Below are positions 31,498 through 39,606 of a DNA stretch of 49,801 nt, piece after piece. The notes beneath the pieces were generated by a model. That model saw nothing but the letters and a program-made list of their open reading frames with translations, had not been told where the DNA came from and ran no database searches. Position 1 is the first letter of the stretch; each line of letters opens with the position of its first letter. The stretch comes from a virus, in the IMG/VR virus record IMGVR_UViG_3300040816_000786, positions 1 through 49,801 of that record. One strand, given 5' to 3'. The translations under genes were made by a program, and so were the position numbers.

Positions 31498-31947
31498 ATG
31501 TCGGTTGAAAAAATTATTAGATCCGCAATAGAGGAAAAACCATTAGAGATGAAGGAAGCACTTGATTTAGAAATGAATCAACGTGTACATCTTGCTCTCG
31601 AGGGTTATAAAAAGAAAAAAATGGCCGAAAACGATGATGAGGCTGAAGGTGACAATGATACATGTGATCATTGTAACGGAACTGGCTATCATGAGAATGA
31701 TGGTGAAAAGGTTAAATGCAAACCCTGTAAAGGGACCGGCAAAGTTTCAGATGACGACGATGATGACGATGATGACGATGATGATGAGCAAGATGTACAG
31801 GAATCAGACGAGTATGAAGCTGATAAAGTACATATGTCCAGAGAATTGGCTAAAAGAGCTCGTGAACGTGGTGACTATAAAGTCGCACAAAAACATGACC
31901 GTGAACAGGAAAAGCATGCTATCCGCCAACACGGCATACAAAAATAA
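31498..31947 (+). CDS. prohead-core-like protein with DnaJ-type zinc motif and poly-Asp tract (149 aa)
   Basis: The N-terminal 40 residues (MSVEKIIRSAIEEKP...) are similar to the start of the next gene and to small prohead core proteins. Residues 56-81 hold two CxxCxGxG units (C56, C59, C74, C77) as in DnaJ zinc fingers, enough for one zinc site. A run of 12 Asp (85-96) follows, then a charged helix with Lys, Arg and His. The zinc unit and acidic run could bind proteins or mimic DNA. No J-domain is present, so it is not DnaJ itself. Confidence 0.6.
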   Translation: MSVEKIIRSAIEEKPLEMKEALDLEMNQRVHLALEGYKKKKMAENDDEAEGDNDTCDHCNGTGYHENDGEKVKCKPCKGTGKVSDDDDDDDDDDDDEQDVQESDEYEADKVHMSRELAKRARERGDYKVAQKHDREQEKHAIRQHGIQK

Positions 31948-31959
31948 AAGGAAAATATT

Positions 31960-32184
31960 ATGTCAGTAGAAAATATGATTAAATCGGCGATTGACAGTAG
32001 CCCAGTTGATTTTCAAGATCAATTCGGTACAATTATGGCAGATCGAGTAAAAGATGCTTTATCTGCTAAATATAATGAAATGTCTGCTGGTGCGGTAGAA
32101 ATTGAACCAGAAGTTGAGGCGCCAGAAATGGAAGCCTCAGCTGAAGTAGAGACCTCAAGCGATGAGGTGAACTCGGAGGTATAA
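31960..32184 (+). CDS. prohead-core-like acidic protein (74 aa)
   Basis: Starts MSVENMIKSAIDSSPVDFQ, paralogous to the gene before it, followed by a helical segment and an acidic tail rich in Glu, Ala and Val (VEAPEMEASAEVETS). Size and composition fit a gp67/gp68-like scaffolding-core protein, whose fragments are made by the prohead protease. Assignment is tentative. Confidence 0.5.
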   Translation: MSVENMIKSAIDSSPVDFQDQFGTIMADRVKDALSAKYNEMSAGAVEIEPEVEAPEMEASAEVETSSDEVNSEV

Positions 32185-32694
32185 ATGTTTAGCGGTGTTA
32201 AAATCGCTTTTGTTTTTGTAATTTTGGCAACAGCTGGAAGTGGTTACTTATACATTACAAAGCTTCAATCTGATTTACAAACAGCTAGAGCAAATGTGGC
32301 TAAAATGGAGGTTGCTGTGGCGACCGCAGAATCTAGTGTGAAGGCACTACAGGAAGATGCGGTCAAAATGGCAACTTTAAATCAAAAGCTAAATGCTGAT
32401 CTTCAACAGGCTGAGGCCTATGGTGATGACCTCAGATCAAAATTGAGTCGGCACAATCTTACAACTCTGGCATTGAAAGAGCCAGGTCAACTTGAAGGAA
32501 AGATGAATGGTGCGACAGCAAAATTATGGCGTAGGCTCGAAAAGGACACTGGCGGTCCTGGCGATACTCCTCTTCCTCCCTGGCTGCAGCGCCCTACTGC
32601 TGGGGAAACCGGAACCGGAAGTACAGGTAGTAACCCAAATCCAGAAAACGACAGTGCCGACGGTAGCGCGGCCGAAACCGATACGTCTAACTGA
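32185..32694 (+). CDS. inner-membrane spanin (Rz-like, 169 aa)
   Basis: A single N-terminal membrane helix (about 5-22, VKIAFVFVILATAGSGYLYI) is followed by a long coiled coil (28-100) and a Pro/Gly/Ser-rich, low-complexity tail. This is the layout of an i-spanin, which spans the periplasm and joins the o-spanin to fuse inner and outer membranes at the end of lysis. The o-spanin gene lies inside its 3' part in another frame, as in the classic embedded Rz/Rz1 arrangement. Near the endolysin and the holin candidate. Confidence 0.8.
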   Translation: MFSGVKIAFVFVILATAGSGYLYITKLQSDLQTARANVAKMEVAVATAESSVKALQEDAVKMATLNQKLNADLQQAEAYGDDLRSKLSRHNLTTLALKEPGQLEGKMNGATAKLWRRLEKDTGGPGDTPLPPWLQRPTAGETGTGSTGSNPNPENDSADGSAAETDTSN

Positions 32695-32911
32695 TACACA
32701 ATTATATGTAGTCAATAAAGATAACCTCGAGGAATTCTTAAAAGAGTTCGAAGAAAAAAATGGTAATGTAGCCTTTGTGGCATTTAGTGTAAAGGACTAT
32801 GAGAATCTTTCATTAAATATTGCTGAGTTACGCCGATATATTGGTCAACAAAAAGAAATTATAATTTATTATGAAAATGCAACCAGGCCAGAGCCTTCAA
32901 CAAATAAATAG
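32507..32911 (+). CDS. outer-membrane lipoprotein spanin (Rz1-like, 134 aa)
   Basis: A basic stretch then a hydrophobic signal ends in lipobox LPGC (24-27), so Cys27 becomes the lipid anchor. The mature N-terminus contains Pro and Lys pairs. The gene starts inside the i-spanin gene in a different frame and runs 217 bases beyond it. It is larger than typical Rz1 (about 60-100) because of an extra C-terminal domain (KDNLEEFLKEFEEKNG...) of unknown purpose. Together with the i-spanin it should disrupt the outer membrane. Confidence 0.8.
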   Translation: MVRQQNYGVGSKRTLAVLAILLFLPGCSALLLGKPEPEVQVVTQIQKTTVPTVARPKPIRLTDTQLYVVNKDNLEEFLKEFEEKNGNVAFVAFSVKDYENLSLNIAELRRYIGQQKEIIIYYENATRPEPSTNK

Positions 32912-32941
32912 TAATATTAACCAGTATGAGGTATCATCCCG

Positions 32942-33439
32942 GTGGCAGAAGATAATAAAGACTTAAAAACGGACATTGCGCTGATTAAATCAGACATCAA
33001 ACAGATTGAAAAATTTTTTAATAGGTTTGAAGCAGCAATCGAAACTATGTCAAATATCGGGCAGAAAGTGGCAGTTCAAAGTGAGATACTTAAAAATACT
33101 GCTGATAAGCTTGACGATATGGAAGATAGGATTGAGAATCACAAGAAGGAAGATATTGCTCGTGCCGCCGTCATGACTGATAGGCTGGAACAATATAGAC
33201 TTTCATCAAAAGAAGACCACCAACGATTATCAGATCTGAGTGCACAAAACAGAGAAAAACGTAATCAAGAAATTATGACTGAATTATCTAAATTAAATGG
33301 CAATTTAGAAAGAAAAATGGATAGTCTTTCTTCAAGGATTGGTAAACTTGAGAATTGGAAATACTATATGATGGGACTTGGAGCAGCCGTTTTGTTTATA
33401 GTAATTAAATTTATTGTTCCTACAATAACTATTACTTAA
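32942..33439 (+). CDS. coiled-coil protein with C-terminal membrane segment, holin candidate (165 aa)
   Basis: Begins with GTG. A long charged coiled coil (about 1-135) is followed by KLENWKYYMMGLGAAVLF and a single membrane helix near the C-terminus. The plan resembles XhlA-type haemolysin/holin proteins and it lies directly after endolysin and spanins, so a holin or lysis regulator is the best guess. A membrane tether of unrelated role cannot be excluded. No intergenic gene follows for 150 bases. Confidence 0.5.
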   Translation: MAEDNKDLKTDIALIKSDIKQIEKFFNRFEAAIETMSNIGQKVAVQSEILKNTADKLDDMEDRIENHKKEDIARAAVMTDRLEQYRLSSKEDHQRLSDLSAQNREKRNQEIMTELSKLNGNLERKMDSLSSRIGKLENWKYYMMGLGAAVLFIVIKFIVPTITIT

Positions 33440-33524
33440 TATTACCTTAAGGACATAGTCCTATTATATCAAACACCCAACCAACTGTCAACAACTAATT
33501 TGTAAAAAAATATAAAAAAAATGG

Positions 33525-33553
33525 TTGACTTTTTAGTCAGCCTGTTTTATTAT
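33525..33553 (+). promoter_or_regulatory. sigma70-type promoter before primase
   Basis: ATGG-TTGACT (33525-33530), 17-bp spacer, TATTAT (33548-33553), then GTATAGTAT. The first ATG of the long frame (33552) overlaps the -10, which argues for a later start at 33591. Confidence 0.7.
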
Positions 33554-33590
33554 GTATAGTATCCTCGATGAAAAAAGGTATTATTTGAAT

Positions 33591-34598
33591 ATGGTAGACT
33601 TTGTAGACCTACAATACGCCCAACTACTTTCCGGTAGACTTGAGCAATTTAAGATTAGACACACTAGTCCTTATAAAATTAACTTCAGATGTCCTATCTG
33701 TGGTGATTCTCAGAAATCAAGGTCGAAGGCCCGCGGTTGGCTGTTGGAGAGAGACAATAAGTTCTTTTATTATTGCCACAATTGTGGTGAGAGTCAAACG
33801 TTCTCTACGTTTCTCAAGACGGTTGACAACGTTGCCTATAAGGATTGGGTGGCGGACAAATATGTAAAAAAAGATAAACCAAATACAACATCTAGTATAC
33901 TAAATAAATTTTCGGCACCGGTCTTTGATACCAAAAATCCTTTGAAAAAATTAAAAAAGATCAGTCAACTACGGTTTGACCACCCTATTAAAAGATATAT
34001 AGAGAGTAGGGCAATTCCTACTGATTCACATTGGCGTTTATATTATGCTCCCAAATTCAAAACATGGGTCAATGAGATCATACCTAATAAGTTTGAGAAT
34101 ATAGAAAAAGACGAACCAAGATTGGTTATGCCATTTTTTGATGAGAATGGCAAGATGTTTGGTGTCTCAGCCAGAGGATTTAATCCAAAGGGTGTGCGAT
34201 ACCTGACCATTATGTTTGATGAAAGGCCAAAAATATTTGGACTTGATACTGTGGACTTTGATAAACAATATTATGTGATGGAAGGTGCTATTGATAGTTT
34301 CTTTGTGACCAATGCTCTTGCTATGGCAGGCGCCGATGGTACAGTTAAGGGGTTGAAAAATTTTGATAATGCTGTATTTGTATTTGATGCTGAACCTCGA
34401 AACCGGGAAATAGTAAAACGAATGGAAAAGGTCATATCTGGTGGATACAGAATCTGTATATGGCCTAGTGATATAATTGGTAAAGATGTAAACGAAATGA
34501 TTTTAAATGGAACAGAAAATGTCAACAGGGTAATTCAGGATAATATCTATAAAGGATTACAGGCTAAGTTGAGATTGCATGAATGGAGAAAAGTATGA
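33591..34598 (+). CDS. 61: gp61-like DNA primase
   Basis: The zinc finger CPICGDS...YCHNCGES (C34, C37, C62, C65) is followed by a TOPRIM core: EGAIDSFFVTNALAMAGADG and VFVFDAEPRNREIV with the metal-binding acids. It makes RNA primers for lagging-strand synthesis with gp41. Length 335 is close to T4 gp61 (342). The frame opens at 33552, but that ATG lies in the promoter -10, so the ATG at 33591 (MVDFVDLQYA) is chosen. Its stop overlaps the thyX start. Confidence 0.92.
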   Translation: MVDFVDLQYAQLLSGRLEQFKIRHTSPYKINFRCPICGDSQKSRSKARGWLLERDNKFFYYCHNCGESQTFSTFLKTVDNVAYKDWVADKYVKKDKPNTTSSILNKFSAPVFDTKNPLKKLKKISQLRFDHPIKRYIESRAIPTDSHWRLYYAPKFKTWVNEIIPNKFENIEKDEPRLVMPFFDENGKMFGVSARGFNPKGVRYLTIMFDERPKIFGLDTVDFDKQYYVMEGAIDSFFVTNALAMAGADGTVKGLKNFDNAVFVFDAEPRNREIVKRMEKVISGGYRICIWPSDIIGKDVNEMILNGTENVNRVIQDNIYKGLQAKLRLHEWRKV

Positions 34599-35269
34599 AT
34601 GTGAATTTAATTAGTTACTCACAGCCAACCGAAAACTTTATCGGTATTGAGGATGTGCAGGATTTAATTGCCTATGCGGCAAGGGTTTCAAATCCAAGTA
34701 ACCAAATAAATAAGGAGACAGCCCCAAAGCTATTAAGTTATTTAATTAAACATAAGCATTGGTCACCGTTTGAAATGGCTTCAGCATGTATGGAAATTGA
34801 AACTACACGTGATATTGCTAGACAGCTTTTACGTCATAGATCATTTTCGTTTCAAGAGTTTAGTCAACGTTATGCAGACCCTACTACAGATTTAGATTTT
34901 GAAATTAGAGACGCAAGACTGCAAGACCCTAAGAATAGACAGAACAGTATCGCACTTGATATGTCTGATGAATACGACGGTGGTTTACAAGATCGTTGGG
35001 GACAAATGCAACAACGTGTTATAAACGAAGCCAAGATTGCTTACAACTGGGCCATCGATAACGGTATTGCTAAAGAACAAGCAAGGGCAGTACTACCAGA
35101 AGGAAACACACGTTCAAGATTATATGTGAATGGAACTATTCGTTCTTGGATCCATTATATCGAGTTACGTAGTGCAAATGGTACTCAAAAAGAACATATG
35201 GATTTAGCAGTTGAATGTGCTAAGGCAATTTCCAGCATCTTTCCGCACACGGATGAATATCTAAAATAG
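34595..35269 (+). CDS. thyX: flavin-dependent thymidylate synthase
   Basis: RHRSFSFQEFSQRY at residues 80-93 is the ThyX signature (RHRxxSxxxxSxRY). EQARAVLPEGNTRSRLYVNG and the later SWIHYIELR fit the substrate-binding half. It makes dTMP from dUMP using FAD, NADPH and methylene-tetrahydrofolate. A start at 34583 exists, but its GGAG is the ribosome site of the ATG at 34595, which overlaps the primase stop. It provides thymidylate for phage DNA, next to nrdA and nrdB. Confidence 0.95.
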   Translation: MNVNLISYSQPTENFIGIEDVQDLIAYAARVSNPSNQINKETAPKLLSYLIKHKHWSPFEMASACMEIETTRDIARQLLRHRSFSFQEFSQRYADPTTDLDFEIRDARLQDPKNRQNSIALDMSDEYDGGLQDRWGQMQQRVINEAKIAYNWAIDNGIAKEQARAVLPEGNTRSRLYVNGTIRSWIHYIELRSANGTQKEHMDLAVECAKAISSIFPHTDEYLK

Positions 35270-35287
35270 TAAGAGACAAAAATAGAG

Positions 35288-35314
35288 CAGGGGTTCAAGC
35301 CCCTGTTTTCTATT
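35288..35314 (+). terminator. intrinsic terminator after thyX
   Basis: CAGGGG (35288-35293) pairs with CCCCTG (35300-35305) around a TTCAAG loop, followed by TTTTCTATT. It ends the primase-thyX transcript. Confidence 0.85.
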
Positions 35315-35329
35315 GAACTAGGAGAAAAT

Positions 35330-37627
35330 ATGATACAAGTAACAAAAAGGGACGGTTCAAAGGAACCACTGGACATTGAAAAGTTGCATAAGGTTGTTTT
35401 TCACGCATGTCGGGATATTACTGGTGTGAGCCCTAGTGAAGTTGAGATCAATAGTCAGATTCAGTTTTACAATGGGATTACATCACAGGAAATCCAGGAA
35501 ACATTAATCAAAGCTGCGGCTGATCTTATCAGTGAGGAAACACCTAACTATCAATTTGTTGGTGGTCGTATGATTAACTATGCTCTGCGTAAAGAAGTAT
35601 ATGGTCATTATGAGCCTTGCTCAATTAAGGAACTTGTAGAGCGTAATACTGAAATTGGTTTTTATGATCCAGAATTAATTACAAAATATAATGATGATGA
35701 ATGGGCCAAGCTCGACTCCTATGTTAAACATGGACGTGATGAAGATCTGACATATGTTGCTATGGAACAACTTCGTGGCAAATATCTATGCCAAAATCGT
35801 GTGACGGGTGAAATTTTTGAAACACCTCAGATGTGTTATATCCTTATTGCCGCTACTCTTTTTCAGGACTATCCCACAGACATACGAATGGAATGGGTAA
35901 AGGAATATTATGATGCTATTTCTCTACACGACATTAGCCTTCCTACTCCTGTTATGGCCGGTGTTCGTACTCCTCAGAGACAATTCAGTTCGTGTGTCCT
36001 TATTGAAACTGGTGATAGTCTTGATTCCATTAATGCTACTTCTTCCTCTATTGTCAAATACGTCAGTCAGAAGGCTGGTATTGGAATTGGTGGCGGAAGC
36101 ATTCGAGCTATTGGTACTCCTATCCGTAAGGGTGATGCGTTTCATACTGGTATCATACCATTCTATAAGATGTTTCAGTCGGCTACAAAATCTTGCTCGC
36201 AGGGTGGTGTACGAGGTGGTGCCGCTACCATTTATTACCCAATTTGGCACTTGGAAGTAGAAGAATTGCTAGTGCTCAAGAATAATAAAGGTACTGAAGA
36301 GAATCGTGTACGTCATATGGATTATGGTGTACAATTTAATAAGCTGATGTATGAGCGACTTATCTCCGGTGGTGATATAACCCTATTCTCACCATCAGAT
36401 GTGCCTGGATTGTATGAAGCTTTCTTTGCAGACCAAGATAAGTTCCGTGAACTATATGAACGTGCCGAACGTAATACACGGCTTCGTAAAAAGACGATGA
36501 AGGCATCTGAACTGTTCTCTATGTTTATGGAGGAGAGAAAGAACACTGGAAGGATCTATTTGCAGAATGTTGATAACGCTAATGACCACGGTTCATTTTT
36601 GCCAGATGTCGCACCGATTCGTCAATCAAATCTTTGCGCTGAAATTGATTTGCCAACCAAACCGCTGAACGATGTAAATGATCCTGAAGGTGAAATCAGT
36701 CTTTGTACATTGAGTGCTATTAACTGGGGTAACATAAGGCAACCAAGCGACTTTGAACGAATTTGCAAGTTGGCAGTAAGAGGTTTGGATGCTCTATTGA
36801 GCTATCAGAATTATCCTATTTTGGCTGCTCAACTCTCTACTGAAAAGCGGCGGCCTATTGGAATTGGAATTATTAACTTTGCATATTGGTTGGCAAAACA
36901 CGACCTCACATATCAAGATATTACATCAGAAGGGTTGGAATTAATTGATGAATATGCAGAGGCATGGTCCTATTATCTTATCAAAGCCTCTGCTGACCTA
37001 GCAGTAGAACAGGGACCTATTCCTGGGCTGATGGAGACCAAATACGGACACGGCATTACTCCTAACCAGACATATAAGAAAGACTTAGATGAGTTGGTTA
37101 AGCACAAAGAGCGTATGGATTGGAAGGGACTTCGTAAACAGCTCAAGCATACTGGTATTCGTAACTCTACACTCATGGCTCTAATGCCATCCGAAACATC
37201 AGCTCAAATTGCAAATGCGACTAACGGTATTGAGCCACCTCGGTCACTTATTTCAGTTAAACAATCAAAGCATGGAGTATTAAAACAGGTCGTTCCTGAA
37301 TTTAAGCGACTAAAAAATAAATATGATCTACTGTGGGACCAAAAGTCTCCAGAAGGTTACTTGAAAATTATGGCGGTTCTACAAAAGTACATTGACCAAG
37401 GTATCAGTATCAATACTAGTTACAATCCAGTATATTCAGAAGATGAAAAGATTCCTATGAGTACAATGTTGCAGCACCTATTGATGTTCTACAAATATGG
37501 TGGGAAGCAGTTATATTACTTTAATACCTACGATGGTCAAGGTGAGGTTGATGTTGACAAGTTGGCACAAGAGCCTCTTGCACAATCAGATGTAGATGAT
37601 GAGGATTGCGAATCCTGCACAATATAA
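35330..37627 (+). CDS. nrdA: class Ia ribonucleotide reductase large subunit
   Basis: The 765-residue protein (T4 NrdA 754) starts with an ATP-cone (MIQVTKRDGSKEPLDIEKLHK...). The core includes TPVMAGVRTPQRQFSSCVLIE with an active-site Cys, SNLCAEI with the radical-site Cys and Glu, and a tail with CESC for re-reduction by glutaredoxin. It reduces ribonucleoside diphosphates to deoxy forms with NrdB. Ribosome site AGGAG is present. A promoter after its stop separates it from nrdB. Confidence 0.96.
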   Translation: MIQVTKRDGSKEPLDIEKLHKVVFHACRDITGVSPSEVEINSQIQFYNGITSQEIQETLIKAAADLISEETPNYQFVGGRMINYALRKEVYGHYEPCSIKELVERNTEIGFYDPELITKYNDDEWAKLDSYVKHGRDEDLTYVAMEQLRGKYLCQNRVTGEIFETPQMCYILIAATLFQDYPTDIRMEWVKEYYDAISLHDISLPTPVMAGVRTPQRQFSSCVLIETGDSLDSINATSSSIVKYVSQKAGIGIGGGSIRAIGTPIRKGDAFHTGIIPFYKMFQSATKSCSQGGVRGGAATIYYPIWHLEVEELLVLKNNKGTEENRVRHMDYGVQFNKLMYERLISGGDITLFSPSDVPGLYEAFFADQDKFRELYERAERNTRLRKKTMKASELFSMFMEERKNTGRIYLQNVDNANDHGSFLPDVAPIRQSNLCAEIDLPTKPLNDVNDPEGEISLCTLSAINWGNIRQPSDFERICKLAVRGLDALLSYQNYPILAAQLSTEKRRPIGIGIINFAYWLAKHDLTYQDITSEGLELIDEYAEAWSYYLIKASADLAVEQGPIPGLMETKYGHGITPNQTYKKDLDELVKHKERMDWKGLRKQLKHTGIRNSTLMALMPSETSAQIANATNGIEPPRSLISVKQSKHGVLKQVVPEFKRLKNKYDLLWDQKSPEGYLKIMAVLQKYIDQGISINTSYNPVYSEDEKIPMSTMLQHLLMFYKYGGKQLYYFNTYDGQGEVDVDKLAQEPLAQSDVDDEDCESCTI

Positions 37628-37636
37628 AAAAATTAG

Positions 37637-37665
37637 TTGACATTACATCGGTATTATGTTATATT
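37637..37665 (+). promoter_or_regulatory. sigma70-type promoter between nrdA and nrdB
   Basis: TTGACA 37637-37642, 17-bp spacer, TATATT 37660-37665. It gives nrdB a separate, probably stronger, transcript and overlaps a spurious upstream ATG at 37656. Confidence 0.7.
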
Positions 37666-37700
37666 GGTTTAATGTGGCTACAATATCAAAGAGGGCAAGA

Positions 37701-38828
37701 ATGAGCGTTTTTAACACCGCAAACAAAGCGGATCACACAAAGGTAACAATGTTTTTGGATCCAACTGGTGGTCCAACAATTCAGCGTTACGACACATTAA
37801 AATATAAATCATTTGATAAGTTGACTGATAGTCAACTCGGGTTTTTCTGGCGACCAGAAGAGGTTGACATTTACCAGGATGCAAAGGACTTTAAAAGTCT
37901 AACTGAACATGAACAACACATCTTTACGAGTAATTTGAAGCGTCAAATTTTACTTGATTCTGTGCAAGGTCGAGCTCCAGTAGAAGCATTTGCTCCTATT
38001 GTAAGTTTGCCAGAGATTGAGAATTGGATCCAAACATGGACATTCTCAGAGACAATTCATAGCCGTTCGTACACACATATTATTCGTAACATTTATTCTA
38101 ATCCATCTAAAATCTTTGATGAAATGATGGACATTGAAGAAATTGTTGATTGTGCTGGCGACATCTCCAAGTATTATGATGACCTGATTAGAATGAGTTC
38201 ATATTACAATCTACTGGGTGTTGGTCGTCATGCAATCAATGGTGATATTGTACCTGTTGACCTATATGAGTTGAAGAAGCTATTATGGCTTACACTGATG
38301 AGTGTTAACATTCTTGAAGGTGTTCGTTTCTATGTTTCGTTTGCATGTTCTTGGGCATTTGCAGAACTGAAGAAGATGGAAGGTAATGCTAAGATCATCA
38401 AGTTGATTGCACGTGATGAGAATTTGCACCTTGCTTCGACTCAACTAATGCTTCGTACACTACAAAAGGACGACCCAGATTTTGTAAAAATTGCAAAAGA
38501 AACTGAAGCAGAATGCATTCAAATGTTTGTAGATGCTGTAGACCAAGAAAAGGCCTGGGCTGAATATCTATTTAAAGACGGGTCAATGATTGGTTTGAAT
38601 ACTGAGTTGCTTGGGCAATATATTGAGTTTATTTGTACACGCCGAATGAAGAATGTAAATTTGACCTCTCCTTATGATGTCAAAACAAATCCACTTCCGT
38701 GGACTCAAAAATGGATTTCTGGTGCTGATGTTCAGGTAGCACCTCAGGAAACAGAAATTACAAGTTATGTATCAGGTGGGACTAAACAAGACGTATCAAC
38801 AGACACATTTAAGGGGTTCTCACTATGA
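37701..38828 (+). CDS. nrdB: class Ia ribonucleotide reductase small subunit
   Basis: The 375-residue protein has all di-iron and radical residues by motif: LLDS (D86), SETIHSRSYTHI (E117, H120 and radical Tyr124) and ARDENLHLAS (E and H ligands). It makes the tyrosyl radical for NrdA. The frame opens at 37656, but that ATG lies in the promoter; ATG 37701 with GAGGG is the real start. Its stop overlaps the glutaredoxin start. Confidence 0.95.
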   Translation: MSVFNTANKADHTKVTMFLDPTGGPTIQRYDTLKYKSFDKLTDSQLGFFWRPEEVDIYQDAKDFKSLTEHEQHIFTSNLKRQILLDSVQGRAPVEAFAPIVSLPEIENWIQTWTFSETIHSRSYTHIIRNIYSNPSKIFDEMMDIEEIVDCAGDISKYYDDLIRMSSYYNLLGVGRHAINGDIVPVDLYELKKLLWLTLMSVNILEGVRFYVSFACSWAFAELKKMEGNAKIIKLIARDENLHLASTQLMLRTLQKDDPDFVKIAKETEAECIQMFVDAVDQEKAWAEYLFKDGSMIGLNTELLGQYIEFICTRRMKNVNLTSPYDVKTNPLPWTQKWISGADVQVAPQETEITSYVSGGTKQDVSTDTFKGFSL

Positions 38829-39046
38829 CGGTAGAAATTTGGGGCAAGGACAATTGTCCTTATTGTGTAAAAGCAAAGGCATTATGCGAACAGAAGGAAT
38901 TGGAATATACATATAAACAACTGGGTATAGACTTTACCCGCGAGGAAATATTAGAAACGTTTCCAGGTGCAAGAACATTTCCACAGATTAAGGTAGACGA
39001 GTCTCCTATTGGTGGTTACGAACAATTATGGCATTTATACTCATAA
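38825..39046 (+). CDS. glutaredoxin (NrdC-like, 73 aa)
   Basis: CPYC at 11-14 is the redox active site; the thioredoxin-like fold continues with TFPQIKVDESPIGGY (cis-Pro and GG motif). It should reduce the NrdA C-terminal cysteines. Overlap with nrdB (ATGA) supports this partnership. Confidence 0.9.
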   Translation: MTVEIWGKDNCPYCVKAKALCEQKELEYTYKQLGIDFTREEILETFPGARTFPQIKVDESPIGGYEQLWHLYS

Positions 39047-39110
39047 ATCAGTATGCTAAAATAACATAAATAAGCTTGTAAGTTCACCCACTAAGAGGAA
39101 TGTAAATAAA

Positions 39111-39590
39111 ATGAACACAAACGAATATGACATTGTCGTGATTAAGGTCGTCGACGGTGATACAGTAGATGTAGATATTGATCTTGGATTCGGTATTTGC
39201 TTGAAGGATGAGAGGGTCCGTATTATGGGCATCGATACTCCTGAATCACGTACATCAGATAGAGTAGAAAAGTTATTTGGTAAGGCATCTAGCAAACGGC
39301 TAGGTGAGTTGCTTGCAAATGGTGCTAAACTTATTACTACTGAGGACAAATCTGGTGAGGATATGAAGGGAAAGTTTGGTCGTATTCTTGGTGACTTTCG
39401 TGCTGCGGATGGACGTTTGGTTACTGAAATCATGATTTCAGAAGGGCATTGTGTTCCATATTTTGGTGGATCAAAGGAAGAGGTCCAAGCACAACATATG
39501 AAAAATAGGGAAAAGCTATTAGCCGAAGGTGTAGTAGACCGTGCAGAATTTGATAAAATGACAATCGCTGAGGCTAACGAAAAGAAATAA
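39111..39590 (+). CDS. thermonuclease-like (SNase family) protein (159 aa)
   Basis: [13 protein letters not shown] and [13 protein letters not shown] are the first calcium-binding and catalytic strands of staphylococcal nuclease-like proteins, and [17 protein letters not shown] contains the conserved FGRxL block. These enzymes cut DNA or RNA with calcium. No signal peptide is present, so it acts in the cytoplasm, perhaps in host nucleic acid turnover. A CATAAATA near-match to the late box lies upstream. ALA synthase follows 16 bases later. Confidence 0.8.
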   Translation: MNTNEYDIVVIKVVDGDTVDVDIDLGFGICLKDERVRIMGIDTPESRTSDRVEKLFGKASSKRLGELLANGAKLITTEDKSGEDMKGKFGRILGDFRAADGRLVTEIMISEGHCVPYFGGSKEEVQAQHMKNREKLLAEGVVDRAEFDKMTIAEANEKK

Positions 39591-39606
39591 TGCAAGGTTT
39601 TTTGCT

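Noticed and set aside
31498-31947. DnaJ chaperone
   Set aside because: Only the CxxCxGxG units are present; there is no J-domain or C-terminal substrate domain.
31583-31969. 128-codon + strand frame with Met/Thr repeats
   Set aside because: Shifted reading of the Asp-run gene; the Met-Thr repeats are just GATGAC repeats out of frame.
39056-39595. 179-codon - strand frame
   Set aside because: Antisense to the SNase-like gene, whose motifs are clear.
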